Source of the DNA: Parietichytrium sp. I65-24A | Lineage: Eukaryota > Sar > Bigyra > Thraustochytrida > Thraustochytriidae | Assembly: GCA_012862575.1 (NCBI GenBank) | Contig: BLSF01000089.1 | Coordinates: 62,001-126,000, forward strand | Length of the DNA stretch: 64,000 bases | Direction: 5' to 3' | Shown: positions 11,002-20,742 of the stretch, in pieces | Layout of the letters: every line of letters begins with the position of its first letter | Numbering within the stretch: the stretch's first letter is position 1 | Program-made: the position numbers and the translations under genes | The notes under the pieces: model-generated | What the model saw: the letters and a program-made list of their open reading frames with translations, nothing else | What the model was told of the DNA's origin: nothing | Database searches by the model: none

Positions 11002-13059
11002 TCATTCAGCTGCTTCGCCTTCCACTCCCTCTCCCTCTTCCTCTGCGCTTCCGCTTCCTGCATCGTCTACATCGCTTTCAGCGCCAACAGCCTCCGCGTC
11101 TTCTAGTGCCCTGCGTTGCACCTCGTCAAAGCTCCACACGGACTCGCCAGTTTCTTGGTTGAAAAAATAAATCTTTTGCTTGGACTTTGAAAACTGCTCA
11201 GACCAGCCGCTCGGCAAAACGATTTGCGCCTTTTCAGGCTCCGACTCCTCTTGCTTGGACTCCTCTCGTTTGCTTTCCTCACTGCCCCGCGCGCTCTTCA
11301 CCGGAATGGCATCTTGGCTGTTCTGTGACTTGTCATCTTTTGGCTGTGCGCCGTGCTCTTCAGCTTCCGCATTAATATCTGCAGCTTCATCATCTGGAGT
11401 CTCCTCCTTGGTCTCTCTAACGTCCATGGACTTTTCTTCTTCTTCTTCTTCTCTTTCTTCCTCCACCTCCTCTTCTTCTTCTCCATACTCAGCGACTTTA
11501 CTCTCGTGGTCCACCTTGGCCTCTTCTACCTTCTCAGCACCGCGGCCAGAAGCTTGGGTGTCTTGAGTCTTTGCCTCTGCAGACGTTTCCTCTTCGGCAA
11601 CGTCAGACTTTTGCTCGTTGGAATTTCGCGCGCTATATTTAGGCTGCTCGACTTCAACTTCGATTTCATGTTCATGGTCGTCTTCGTCCTTTTCCTCGGA
11701 AGGTTTTGGTGATGCCTCCTCTTCAGTGCGATCTGCATGATCGCCGCTGTCATCGTCGTCGACTTGATCTTCGGTTGCGTCCTTACCTTCGCTACCATGT
11801 GAGCGGTGCGTTGACGGTTTCTCGTGAGCAGATCTGCCAGATTTGAGTGCCTGTTGATCGCGCGGAGTGATAAGATCGGATATGACTTCTTTTGTTGCCT
11901 CCTCCTTCAGCCGCGCCGAAATTTGTGGCTGAGCGATTGTTTCAGACTCTGCGTCACGTGCAGATGTTTTACCCTTCGCTGTCACCTTGGAAGAACTTTC
12001 CGCCTTGCTCGTGGACTCCAGTCTCGGGATGTCTGGTTTTGAAAGCTTTGGAGAAGACGGCGTTGCTGCGTTGGAGCTTCCAAATCCAGAGTCCAATTGG
12101 AGATTGGTGGCTGGGGAATATTTTGGTTGAAACTCGAGCGCTACGTCGCCGTACGCCTGTCTGATACGACTGAACTGCTCCTTTTCTTTTTGTGCCTGTT
12201 TGGGGCTCCTCACCCTTGGCGCCGGCTTCTTCTTATGAGTTGACCCACTGCCCCCCTCGCGTTTGGAGGAGGTGGCCTTCCTCTTGTCGTCGACAGACTT
12301 TTTATAATTTTCTGCGGCATAAAGAGACTCCTTCAGCATGTGTGTGATGCCACTGCCAGGCTCCAGACTTCCCTCCGCGATCTTGACTGCCTTGCGGTAC
12401 GAGTCCACCGCTTTGTGATACTCTTTCTTGAACTCGAGCTCAACTCCGATATTGTGGTATGCAATCGCCAAAACGGCGATGCGGTCTTGGCTTGGCTGAG
12501 TGCTCTTCGGCTCCCCCTCCGTGGGGCTCAGCGGGCCGGGCATTAGCTCCTCCTGCAGTAAAATAAGTGCTCGTTGAGCGTGTTCCAGCGCTTCTGTGTG
12601 ATGGCCGAGCTGGGAGTGCACAGCGCACAAGTTGAGGTACGTATCCGCGCGGTTGTCCACGGTCTGCATTCCCTCCTCGACCTTTCGCGCCCTGTCGAGG
12701 TACTGAAGAGCGTTGCGCAGTTTGCCTTGCCGCCGGTAATAGCACGCCAGGTTATTGAACGTCACCGCTCTGCCTCGGTCATCCCTGTCAGTCAAGATTT
12801 CGGCCTTTTTCAGGAGCTCCAAGCTCATGGGGAAGTCGCCTTGCTGCAGGTATTGCATCGCGAGCAGGTTACACATTTCGCCCAGCGTCTTGCACGCGGC
12901 CCACACTTCTTCGCTGGACCTACCAAAGAAGCTCTGTCTCAGGATCAGCCCTCTTTCCATGCACTCCAGCGCCTCCAGGAAATTGCCTTGCTGCTGCAAT
13001 CGCTTGCAAGTCTCGTCGATACGGTGCAGAGCCAGCAGCTCCGCGTTGCCTTCCTCCAT
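11002..13059 (-). CDS. TPR protein with acidic linker and C-terminal WW domain
   Basis: The frame encodes 685 residues from the ATG at 13059 (A at -3, G at +4). The frame continues to a TTG at 13134, but no upstream ATG exists. Residues about 5-255 form kinesin-light-chain-like tetratricopeptide repeats (ALECMERGLILRQ, ALQYLDRARKVEEG, ALEHAQRALILLQ, AVDSYRKAVKIAEG). A long low-complexity region rich in Glu, Ser and Lys follows. A WW domain sits at about 615-648 (LPSGWSEQF...YFFNQETGESVW), with both signature Trp residues and the FFN turn. WW domains bind proline-rich peptides and TPRs bind helical peptides, so an adaptor role is likely. The acidic linker is partly encoded by GAA-type simple repeats. 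The tail is also acidic. Confidence 0.85.
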   Translation of the reverse strand: MEEGNAELLALHRIDETCKRLQQQGNFLEALECMERGLILRQSFFGRSSEEVWAACKTLGEMCNLLAMQYLQQGDFPMSLELLKKAEILTDRDDRGRAVTFNNLACYYRRQGKLRNALQYLDRARKVEEGMQTVDNRADTYLNLCAVHSQLGHHTEALEHAQRALILLQEELMPGPLSPTEGEPKSTQPSQDRIAVLAIAYHNIGVELEFKKEYHKAVDSYRKAVKIAEGSLEPGSGITHMLKESLYAAENYKKSVDDKRKATSSKREGGSGSTHKKKPAPRVRSPKQAQKEKEQFSRIRQAYGDVALEFQPKYSPATNLQLDSGFGSSNAATPSSPKLSKPDIPRLESTSKAESSSKVTAKGKTSARDAESETIAQPQISARLKEEATKEVISDLITPRDQQALKSGRSAHEKPSTHRSHGSEGKDATEDQVDDDDSGDHADRTEEEASPKPSEEKDEDDHEHEIEVEVEQPKYSARNSNEQKSDVAEEETSAEAKTQDTQASGRGAEKVEEAKVDHESKVAEYGEEEEEVEEEREEEEEEKSMDVRETKEETPDDEAADINAEAEEHGAQPKDDKSQNSQDAIPVKSARGSEESKREESKQEESEPEKAQIVLPSGWSEQFSKSKQKIYFFNQETGESVWSFDEVQRRALEDAEAVGAESDVDDAGSGSAEEEGEGVEGEAAE

Positions 13060-13880
13060 GATCTTCTCTCCTCCTTCGACAAACACACTGCCGATTCGCA
13101 CGAGCCTGCGACGCTGCAAGAAGAAACGTCGCAAGCTTCACAGCTGACGGAAGAAGGAAACGTGCTTGACTGCGAGTGTGCTGCCAGAACAGCGCAGGAC
13201 ACAGAGGCTCTTCGAACGTTCACAGTTTCGCCTTGGTATAGTGACAAAGTGGTCTCCCCTTTCTCCTCGCTGCGATGGGCGGTTGATTAGTTAGCCCTCT
13301 CTGTTCATGCGGACTTGTACACGAAATGCTTGCGAAACAAAACCAAACCAAACAATGCAATGCAAAGTAAGAAGAAAAGAAAGCAAAGCAATCCAATCCA
13401 AGCCGCCGTGAAATTGAATTCGGTTGCCACGAGTCTGGAGATAGCCCTGCTCTGCTGTGACCCGCGTTCACAATTTAAGGCTTTCAATTGAAAGTCGCAG
13501 AAAGAGCTGATGAAGACCTCTTTTGAGCGCACGAAAGTCGATCCAAACTGCTTTCGCTCGAGTTTATTGTTGCTTCACATTCACAGTCAATTGATTGATG
13601 AGCAAGGGCAAACGAATTGAATTTGCGAGCTCTTTCTCTTCTAAACTTTCATTTGATTGAGCAGAGTCGGTGTGAAGCGCGGTCTCACCTTCCTCAGCTG
13701 CAACGCTCTCTTTGGCATACTTGGGCTGAAGGTCTCGGACATGCCAACTTGTGATTTCGCTTTCGCATTTTTCATCGAAAGTGAAAGCGTCGTTGGTTTG
13801 CGTCTCAGTCCATTCAACAAAGAGGGCGCTTTCTATCGCTAAAAGCCTTCATAAAAGAGACTGTTCAGCCATCGATCGCT

Positions 13881-13942
13881 TTGCAAATGTATTGCAAATG
13901 TATTGCAAATGTATTGCAAATGTATTGCAAATGTATTGCAAT
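13881..13942. repeat. 11-bp TTGCAAATGTA array
   Basis: Five full copies plus part copies of an 11-bp unit, essentially perfect, each contain TGCAAAT. The unit length equals about one helical turn, so any bound protein would be presented on one face of the DNA. Confidence 0.92.
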
Positions 13943-14257
13943 TTCGCAATATGACCGTTGAGTCGAAATCGCTCAGAGGCTCTATGTTACATTAATCATT
14001 ATTGACAGTCTGAAACACCGTCATTTTAGCGGTCTTTTACTGGGGCTTGGATGACTGCCTTTCTTGACCTCAGATTCTTGTCTTGAATGAAAATGTTTGG
14101 TTATTTTATCCAAGTCTTATCAAGTGCGCGCGAGACCTGATTGGCTGGCGTTCACAAGACTGGCCGCGCACGTTTCGAGAATGGCGCCAAGCGCGCCTCC
14201 TTTCAACCGTGCAGTCGTCGAGATCTTTACTAAAGTTAAAACTTATTCGTACAACTA

Positions 14258-14281
14258 AATTCTGAATTCTGAATTCTGAAC
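14258..14281. repeat. (GAATTCT)3 array
   Basis: Three 7-bp TGAATTC units run in tandem. The same array recurs at about 48818 and 48998 and, in decayed form, at 5967 and 57230. Confidence 0.9.
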
Positions 14282-15920
14282 TGTAAATTTCAATGATCAT
14301 GATGAGTTAATTGTTTCATTCATTGTTCAACTCAATGTTCGTAAGTGACTGTGAAATATATGGTTTCAAGCAAGCAGCTCAGCGTTTGCGACTGCTCTCA
14401 CCGACCGTACTCAGTACCATGAGCCATGTGCGTGCGCTTGACCCTTCGCGAAGGAAGCGCCTTCGGGAATGTGCGCTTCCTTCGCGAATGTCGAGAGGCG
14501 TCGGCGAATCTTCCGCGCAACATGCGTATTATCGATATCTGTGTCTGTCTATATTTTCTCTTTGGCAGCTCGGAATGACTGACAGAGCTGACAGAGCACG
14601 GTCTCCAACTCACTGGTTCCCAGCGGCCATCCATCGCTCTGGAACCCAGTGCGACCCAGAACGCAAAGGCTACGCTCGGAATTGCTCGGAAATGCTCGGG
14701 GATTCGAACGACGTAAACATTGCAGTCAATCAATCAAATTACCTGCAGCCATCCGCAACCTCCGTCGCTTCCGTCGCCATCTTCCAACACGCTCGTCACA
14801 GACACATGGCTGACAGCTTAAGAAAGTCCCACCGCGGAAGCGCATCCGACCGCCGCCGCGAAGTGGAGGTTAAAGACACAGACAGATGTATCTACTAGAC
14901 GAGACCGAGGAGATTGGCTTCGAACAAACATCATACCACACCGGTGCCTTCGAGCATCTTCGATCTCGTTCGAGTGCCAGCCTGGCACAGCGACGGCAGA
15001 CAGTGGCAGACAGCAGTATCCCAAGCGTTCAGCGTTGTTGTACTTGTAGTTGTTGTTGGACTGGATGGACGAATGGAACCTGTTCAATGAATGAAAAAGA
15101 TTGGAAGAGCAAGGACATTTCCGCTGTCCCTTTTCGTCCTTTGCCATTTTTCACATTGTCACATCGTCACATTGACGCTCTTTTTCCTTAGTTGCTTTTC
15201 CATGTTCACTCAATTCACTCTTCGCATCGTAATCGCCTTCCATCTCGCCTCCTATTTCAGACCTTCATGCGCGTCTATTTTTATAGACTTTCGAGAAGGT
15301 TTCCTCTTACGCCTTGAAAAACGCGACATCACACACCACGACAGCAGCTTGGGGCAAGCCCGGTCCGGTGATACGGTGTACGCCATCAATTATTGAGGAA
15401 AGTAATACACGATACAAGCAGGCGTGGAAGGTGAATAGCGGACCACGCGCGAAACGAAGCGCGGCGCAATCGAGACTAGTTGAAGCTTGCTCAAGTTGAA
15501 GACAATTCGTACAACAAACAACACAAACAAAGACAAGAAAGATAACATAAGATAACACAATGACAACACAAAGACACAGTTCCAGCGGAGGCAAACGACA
15601 TTGAGCAGTTGTAATTCCTGCTTTACAGTTAGTTTGGCGACAAAGACAACACACAGAGACAGAGAGAGAGAGAGACGCAACGTTGGCTCGCACTATTGGA
15701 ACAACGCGGCAGCGTTAACGGCGTCCACGGTCAGTTCGTTCTCTGGCAACACGACTTTGCAGTCTTGTAGTCTTCTAATCTTCTAAACTTGCAGTCATCA
15801 GCAGCAGAGCGTGACTCACTTTACTGTACTGGCCTCCCTCGCGCTCGAGAGTGGGGCGACTGTGCGAGACGACGAGCAGCCAGACAGACCCCAAACGAAC
15901 ATAGCTCGCAGAGTCGAAAG

Positions 15921-15962
15921 ATATAAAAGTGCTCACATCCGGCCGTTCATTGTGACGTCTGC
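15921..15962 (+). promoter_or_regulatory. TATA box and CRE-like site of the GNAT gene
   Basis: A TATAAAAG box at about 15922 lies roughly 100 bp before the acetyltransferase ATG at 16021. A TGACGTC core (CRE/bZIP-like) follows at about 15955. Orientation and distance fit a core promoter, though the CRE lying downstream of the TATA box is unusual. Confidence 0.5.
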
Positions 15963-16020
15963 TGGATAGAGACGCAGAGAGGAAAAGGCAAGTTGCACTC
16001 GGATTTCCTGCCGAGGGAGA

Positions 16021-16986
16021 ATGGGGTCGCACGGGGATGTTGCGCCACCTGGAGCAGACGGCAGCCGCGAGTTTGAGATCCGTAAAATTAGAGCCGAGGA
16101 TCGCGAGACGCTGAGGGAAATGACGGCAACTTGGTTTGGAGGAAACGATTACATCGCGGAAGTTACACCGGCATGGGCCGAAGCAGGTTACTTTTACGGG
16201 GTTGTGGACGATAAAGACGAGGTGATTGGGTGTGCGAATTTGACGACCGATGTCCAGGAGAATTACGCTTTTTTTGGCGGATTGCGAGTGTCACAAAAAA
16301 TTCAGAGCAAAGGTCTGGCCACGCGCATGGTTCGAGACGTTTGCGCCAAGCATCCAGAGTTTCAGACGCTCACGTACACAACTCTGGAGGACAACAAAGC
16401 CTCCGCAGCAGTGGCACTCAAGAGTGGGTTCAATCGGCTGAAAGATTTCCAATACACGTCCTTCACCAAGTTGCCGTTGACTGGCGAGCCGTACGAATCC
16501 ATTGACGTTGTATCATCGGCTGGCGAGTGGAGTCAATTGTTCGAGAAGGCTGCTGACCCTAGGACTCTGGTCGCGTTGGAGAGCGGCAAAGAGATCGTGG
16601 ACATGATCCGAGGAATCGTTCCTGATTCCAAATACCTTTGTCAGAGTTGGGATGTGTGGCCATGCAAAGAGACTGTCGTCGATCGATTGCTCGAAAAGGG
16701 CAATCGTGTGCTTGCTTTTGAGGATGGCAAGGACGTATTGTCCATGGGTGCCGTAAGAAGCTCTGGATTTGGCAAAACCCTCTACGTGACGTTGTATGCC
16801 AGCAGTGGGCATGCAACCCCGGCTCTCGCTCGCCACATGGCGGAGTGGCTCAAGGAGTACGATGCACATGGTTGCAATGTATTATGCGCATTTCTCATCA
16901 AGCCAGAGTCGGAGCCAGTCTGGGACTCAGAATACTTTGGGCGCACTCGAAATGTACTCATGTTTGATAAATCACAAGGCGCTTGA
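16021..16986 (+). CDS. GNAT-family N-acetyltransferase (NAT16-like)
   Basis: The frame encodes 321 residues in one exon, with an AGA-ATG-G start. Residues about 18-150 form a GNAT domain: an N-terminal strand (EFEIRKIRAEDRE), a core ending GGLRVSQKIQ, and the acetyl-CoA binding signature Q-S-K-G-L-A at 95-100, then the amphipathic helix ATRMVRDVC. The GGNDYI segment followed by a W and the GLRV core recall vertebrate NAT16 (histidine N-acetyltransferase). That family also has a second C-terminal domain, and here about 150 extra residues follow. Substrate assignment is inference; GNAT membership is firm. No targeting signal is seen. It converges with the esterase at 17385. Confidence 0.82.
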   Translation: MGSHGDVAPPGADGSREFEIRKIRAEDRETLREMTATWFGGNDYIAEVTPAWAEAGYFYGVVDDKDEVIGCANLTTDVQENYAFFGGLRVSQKIQSKGLATRMVRDVCAKHPEFQTLTYTTLEDNKASAAVALKSGFNRLKDFQYTSFTKLPLTGEPYESIDVVSSAGEWSQLFEKAADPRTLVALESGKEIVDMIRGIVPDSKYLCQSWDVWPCKETVVDRLLEKGNRVLAFEDGKDVLSMGAVRSSGFGKTLYVTLYASSGHATPALARHMAEWLKEYDAHGCNVLCAFLIKPESEPVWDSEYFGRTRNVLMFDKSQGA

Positions 16987-17384
16987 GGATCGATCGCCTT
17001 GCGTTCATGATAGAGACCTAACAGATGTATAGAGCAACTGGAAAAGGAAGATCCCATTATCTTGGGATGCTTTCGTTTCTGCAAAGCACAATTCGTACCA
17101 TCAGTATGCATGAAATAGGTAACGGCTAAGTAGCTTTTGGGTTTCAAAATTTCAATCAATCATTCAATCATTCTCGAAGCCACACCTTTTGATAACTGTG
17201 AAAAACAGCAAGGATAACGTGGTGTCAAAGGGTATTCGGCGGAACGTTCAAATCAATTCAAATGTACACTGCACAGAGATAATAGAGAAAATAAGAAAAC
17301 GCGAGAGCAACACTGCCCAACGGACACGGAGTGCAGCTGCTTGCCACGCCAGCTCAGCTTGAACAAAAGAAATAATAGACTGCC
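16987..17384. other. Convergent spacer
   Basis: About 400 bp separate the stops of the acetyltransferase and the esterase. It is AT-richer than the genes and probably holds both 3' ends. No other feature is seen. Confidence 0.5.
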
Positions 17385-18707
17385 CTAGGCGGAACAGCTC
17401 GCCTGACCAGTGATATTCTCCTCAACTCTCATGCAAAGATCAATTGTTTCCATGCTTGTTTTGAACTTCACTTGCTTTGAAGGCTCGCGCCGGTGAGTCA
17501 GCGGCGCAAGATCGTCAAGGAGATTGCTGATAGCTTTGTCAGAGTCCGACAGCATATCAAAAGTGAGATATCCGTGGACGTTTTCGAAATGGTAGTGAGT
17601 GCAAGAGACGCCAGCCTCAGACAACTTTTCGTAGTACATCAGATTATCGTCCTTCAACGGGTCGTCGGCAGTGAAAATGGTGGTTGGTGGAAGCCCATGG
17701 CAGCCAGCCAGCATCGGGGAGCATCGACGATCCGCGATGTGGCCCTCTGGGTCCCCGTCAGTGTATGCGTCCAAAAACCAGTGAACAGCGTCGCGCGAGA
17801 GGAATGCAAACTGCTTTCCTTCCATGAATTGGACCATCGAAGGGAGAAACGGGTTATGAAACAATGCCGCATATGCAATCACCTGGTGGACGATTTTGAT
17901 ATCATCCAAGTCGCGGGTCGGTTTCAAGTTGACGTCCAGCTTGTCTCTGTACAGTGAAGACAGCACGGCAGCAAAGTTTCCGCCTGCGCTGTCGCCGGCG
18001 AGAATGATTTCGGAGAGATTAGTGGAACTAGGCAAGTACGGTTTCGGGCCGCCGTTCGCCACCCACACGAGCGACTCGTAGCAATCCGTCAGGCCAGCCG
18101 GAAAAGGAAATTCTGGCGCAAGCCGATAGTCTACGGAGAGCATCACATACCCTTCGGCCGCCATCCTTTCGCAAAAGACGTGGTGCGTCATCGTGGAGGC
18201 CGAATTGAGGCAAAAACCTCCCCCATGGAAAAACAAGATCGCCCTCATCTGAGTAAAACCCGGGTTGCTATACAGCTGGTGAGCGCGTGCCGCAGTTGGC
18301 TGGAATATCCGCACCGTGAAATTCGGTGAAAACCTTACATCCTGAGACACCACGCCCATGCCCACCACCTGCCTCGGTGGCGATGCAATAGCCTTGTGAA
18401 TCAGGTCCCACAGCCATCTGCGCATACGCACCTTCCTCCCTTGAATCCCTTTTGGCCTGGCGAGAGCCCTCTCCTTGAGCAGCTCAAAGTCAGCCCCCGC
18501 TCTGATCAGCTCCAGCTGCTCCTTGATCTTCTCCTCGCCGCCTTCCACGCGGCTCACCCCGACCGCCACAAAGATGAAGTGCGCAAACAATTCCATGAGC
18601 CGAAGCTGCAGCGGCTGGCCCCAGCCTTGTCCGAGGAAGACTTTCAACCGCTGCACCCAAAACAACAATGACGCCACCACATCGCGGGCAATCTTGGCAA
18701 CCTGCAT
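17385..18707 (-). CDS. Alpha/beta hydrolase, hormone-sensitive-lipase family esterase
   Basis: The frame encodes 440 residues from the ATG at 18707 (GAG-ATG context); an upstream TTG at 18743 is not used. It has all hallmarks of the HSL group (alpha/beta hydrolase fold 3): the oxyanion-hole HGGG at residue 161, the nucleophile box GDSAGG with Ser240, the acid Asp348/349 (FTADDPLKDDN), and the base His378 (VHGYLTF). The likely reaction is hydrolysis of carboxylic esters, either short acyl esters or stored glycerides. An N-terminal extension of about 130 residues contains a hydrophobic stretch (VVASLLFWVQRLKVFL and ELFAHFIFVAVGVS) that could attach it to membranes or lipid droplets. The substrate cannot be told from sequence. 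Confidence 0.88.
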   Translation of the reverse strand: MQVAKIARDVVASLLFWVQRLKVFLGQGWGQPLQLRLMELFAHFIFVAVGVSRVEGGEEKIKEQLELIRAGADFELLKERALARPKGIQGRKVRMRRWLWDLIHKAIASPPRQVVGMGVVSQDVRFSPNFTVRIFQPTAARAHQLYSNPGFTQMRAILFFHGGGFCLNSASTMTHHVFCERMAAEGYVMLSVDYRLAPEFPFPAGLTDCYESLVWVANGGPKPYLPSSTNLSEIILAGDSAGGNFAAVLSSLYRDKLDVNLKPTRDLDDIKIVHQVIAYAALFHNPFLPSMVQFMEGKQFAFLSRDAVHWFLDAYTDGDPEGHIADRRCSPMLAGCHGLPPTTIFTADDPLKDDNLMYYEKLSEAGVSCTHYHFENVHGYLTFDMLSDSDKAISNLLDDLAPLTHRREPSKQVKFKTSMETIDLCMRVEENITGQASCSA

Positions 18708-18810
18708 CTCCTCGCCTCCACTATCTGACAGTCCGATCTCCAACTGACAGCCAGCGGTATCCCGTTGCCCGGACCTCTACCAACAAACGCACCAGACCGT
18801 GAGAGACCGC

Positions 18811-18851
18811 GACCAAGTGACCAAGTGACCAAGTGAACGAGTGACCAAGTG
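18811..18851. repeat. ACCAAGTG 8-bp tandem repeat
   Basis: Five copies of an 8-bp GACCAAGT unit, one with a single change, lie just upstream of the esterase start, probably in its 5' leader. Confidence 0.85.
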
Positions 18852-20545
18852 CTCGAAGACGTTCGTGTGTCACCAACACTTGCCAGGACTCGAATAGCGC
18901 AAGCCGGCCGCGCTCTGTCTCTTTGGGCCACCGCCTCCTTCGTACTTTCGTACGATGGGATGATGGATGTGTACTATGTGTACTGACACTGTGAGCATCT
19001 GTGAGCACTCAGTATCTATCTATGCCTTTGTCAACCTGTGTGTCTCGCCAGTTTTGCGTGTTTATGGTCCACGTTTAGTATGTACCCGTTACGACATCGA
19101 TCGTTGTATCGGTCGACCGTGATTGTGCTTGTACTTGTGCTTGTGCGACTTGTGCGTTTCCCTTCTTCACTTTCTATTCTTTCTTTTCTTCTTTTGTTTG
19201 TGGTTTGAGAGTTGTTTGTTTGCCATTGACAATTGACAATTGACATTTTGGACGGATCTTTCGTCTTGCGCATTCAAGTCCCAACACAGTGGGCCACGTG
19301 GCGCGTACCTTACCGGAACCGTAACATGATAGTTGTGAAAACCGCCTACGTTACGCGGGGTCTGGTGGGAAGCTTGGTGCTGGCGCAACCCAAACCGCTC
19401 GATGAGATTGGAGGATTGGAGGACGCATTTCTTCGTGGGCTACTTGTTTTGTTTTCGCTGTTACATTTATTGCTATTGTCATCATCGTCTTCGTCACTGT
19501 TGTAGTCCACAATTGCCGTTTCTTTTCTTTGTTTTTTATTTCATGTAACATGTAAAGGCGGGCCCGTTCGCACCGGCACTGGCCCGGGACGCTGCATCAA
19601 GTTCGTTAAATATGACTTCGGTGGCCGTTTTCGAGTGAGCTTGGTTTGTTTATCTCTGACTACCCTCGCAACCTTCGAGTGTCCTCTCGTAGGAGCCATT
19701 TCGCTTTCTTGCCAAGCTTGACAGTAAATACCGTTCGTGTTTTTTTTCTATCCGTGAGGGTGTTTCGAGTGGTTCTACTGACTGTCCTTCAATCTTTTGA
19801 TATCGTTCTGTCGTGGTCGCAATCGAGTCAATGCCTGAGGCATCTTCCGCCGCGCTATTGAATCTCTTGGAAGGCCCTTCCACGTTTTGAAGACTAGATC
19901 TGCCACCCGAAGTTCCGGAGATGTTAAAGATTTCTTGCCACACATACTTCCAACCCGACAGCCTCGAATTTTGCTTTGGGCTCTTTCGATCACCTCCAAT
20001 GCTTCAGGTTCACTCATGGCGTGACGTTGGCCCGAACGCAGGGTTCTCATATTCCATTGGTTCCACACCTCCCGAGAAACTGTACCCGCCAGCATGTTAC
20101 TCAGGGTGGAACCAGGCCCACCTGAATTCCCTTCTGGCCCCAGAAATGAAATGCCAACTAACCCAATGTCGATAGTCTTTTTACTCCAGCACGTTTTTCA
20201 GAACAATTAGCTATATATGCTCACAGAATTGTGCATCTGACAGTTATGTCCGCTCAAACAATTTATGTTAGGTCTCAATTAAGTGCCTGGGCTCATTTCC
20301 TGACAAAGCCCGGTCACACAACGTAGAGCAATGTAAAATCAAGGACCCCACCTCATTGCAGGGGTTAAAAAATCAGAAATGAGAAATGAAAAAGAAAATG
20401 AAGAAAGAAAGAAAAGAAAGTGAAGAGGGAATCGTTCGCCTGCACTGCCATGCAATGCGCGGCTTATTTGCAACCTAGGACTAATCACTGCCACGATTCA
20501 CTGGGTTGCAGCTACTCACTGGCATTCGCCGATGGAGAAGACAAG

Positions 20546-20554
20546 TATAAAAGG
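20546..20554 (+). promoter_or_regulatory. Orphan TATA-box-like site
   Basis: A consensus TATAAAAGG faces right, about 200 bp beyond the stop of the minus-strand RNA polymerase gene. Transcription from it would run antisense into that gene. No plus-strand coding region follows, so it is either a non-coding promoter or chance. Confidence 0.25.
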
Positions 20555-20742
20555 CGGTCACTCGTTTTATTCTGCTTTGTTCTGTTCTAAATTCTAAATA
20601 TCTGTATACATCTCTGTTCACTGTCGGTTGCTACGTCTTCACCATCAGGTACCAGTGTTGGTACACGCACACAATGGAGTGCGACAGCAGCAGACTTCTG
20701 TTCATTCTCTGTTCACATTGTCTACTCGTGCTTGCCTCATAG

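Larger units (their letters stand above)
13060..16020. other. 3-kb head-to-head intergenic region
   Basis: No gene is accepted. An open frame of 195 codons (14311-14898) looks like chance: it has odd composition, no domain and no purine-context start. The region holds an 11-bp tandem array at 13881, a GAATTCT array at 14258, a GA run near 15660, and a TATA box for the downstream acetyltransferase. Confidence 0.5.
18708..20742. other. 2-kb intergenic region
   Basis: No gene is accepted. It holds an ACCAAGTG tandem repeat at 18811, a TTGACAA repeat near 19227, and a minus-strand open frame at 19775-20095 with no recognised domain. A strong TATAAAAGG box on the plus strand at about 20546 has no plus-strand gene behind it. 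Confidence 0.5.

Noticed and set aside
12574-13290. 238-codon plus-strand open frame
   Set aside because: Antisense to the TPR repeats; composition reflects the opposite strand.
13881-13942. CRISPR-like array
   Set aside because: Units are directly abutting 11-mers without spacers, in a eukaryotic locus.
14690-14720. tRNA T-arm-like GTTCGAATC on the minus strand
   Set aside because: The flanking stem does not pair and no D-arm, anticodon arm or acceptor stem could be found.
14311-14898. 195-codon plus-strand open frame
   Set aside because: No recognisable domain, repetitive basic/Ser content, no purine-rich start context; most likely chance.
19775-20095. Minus-strand frame with a segment (DLVFKTWKGLPRDSIAR) faintly like the end of a pogo/Tigger transposase
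   Set aside because: The resemblance is one short line; no DDE motifs, inverted repeats or target duplication were seen.
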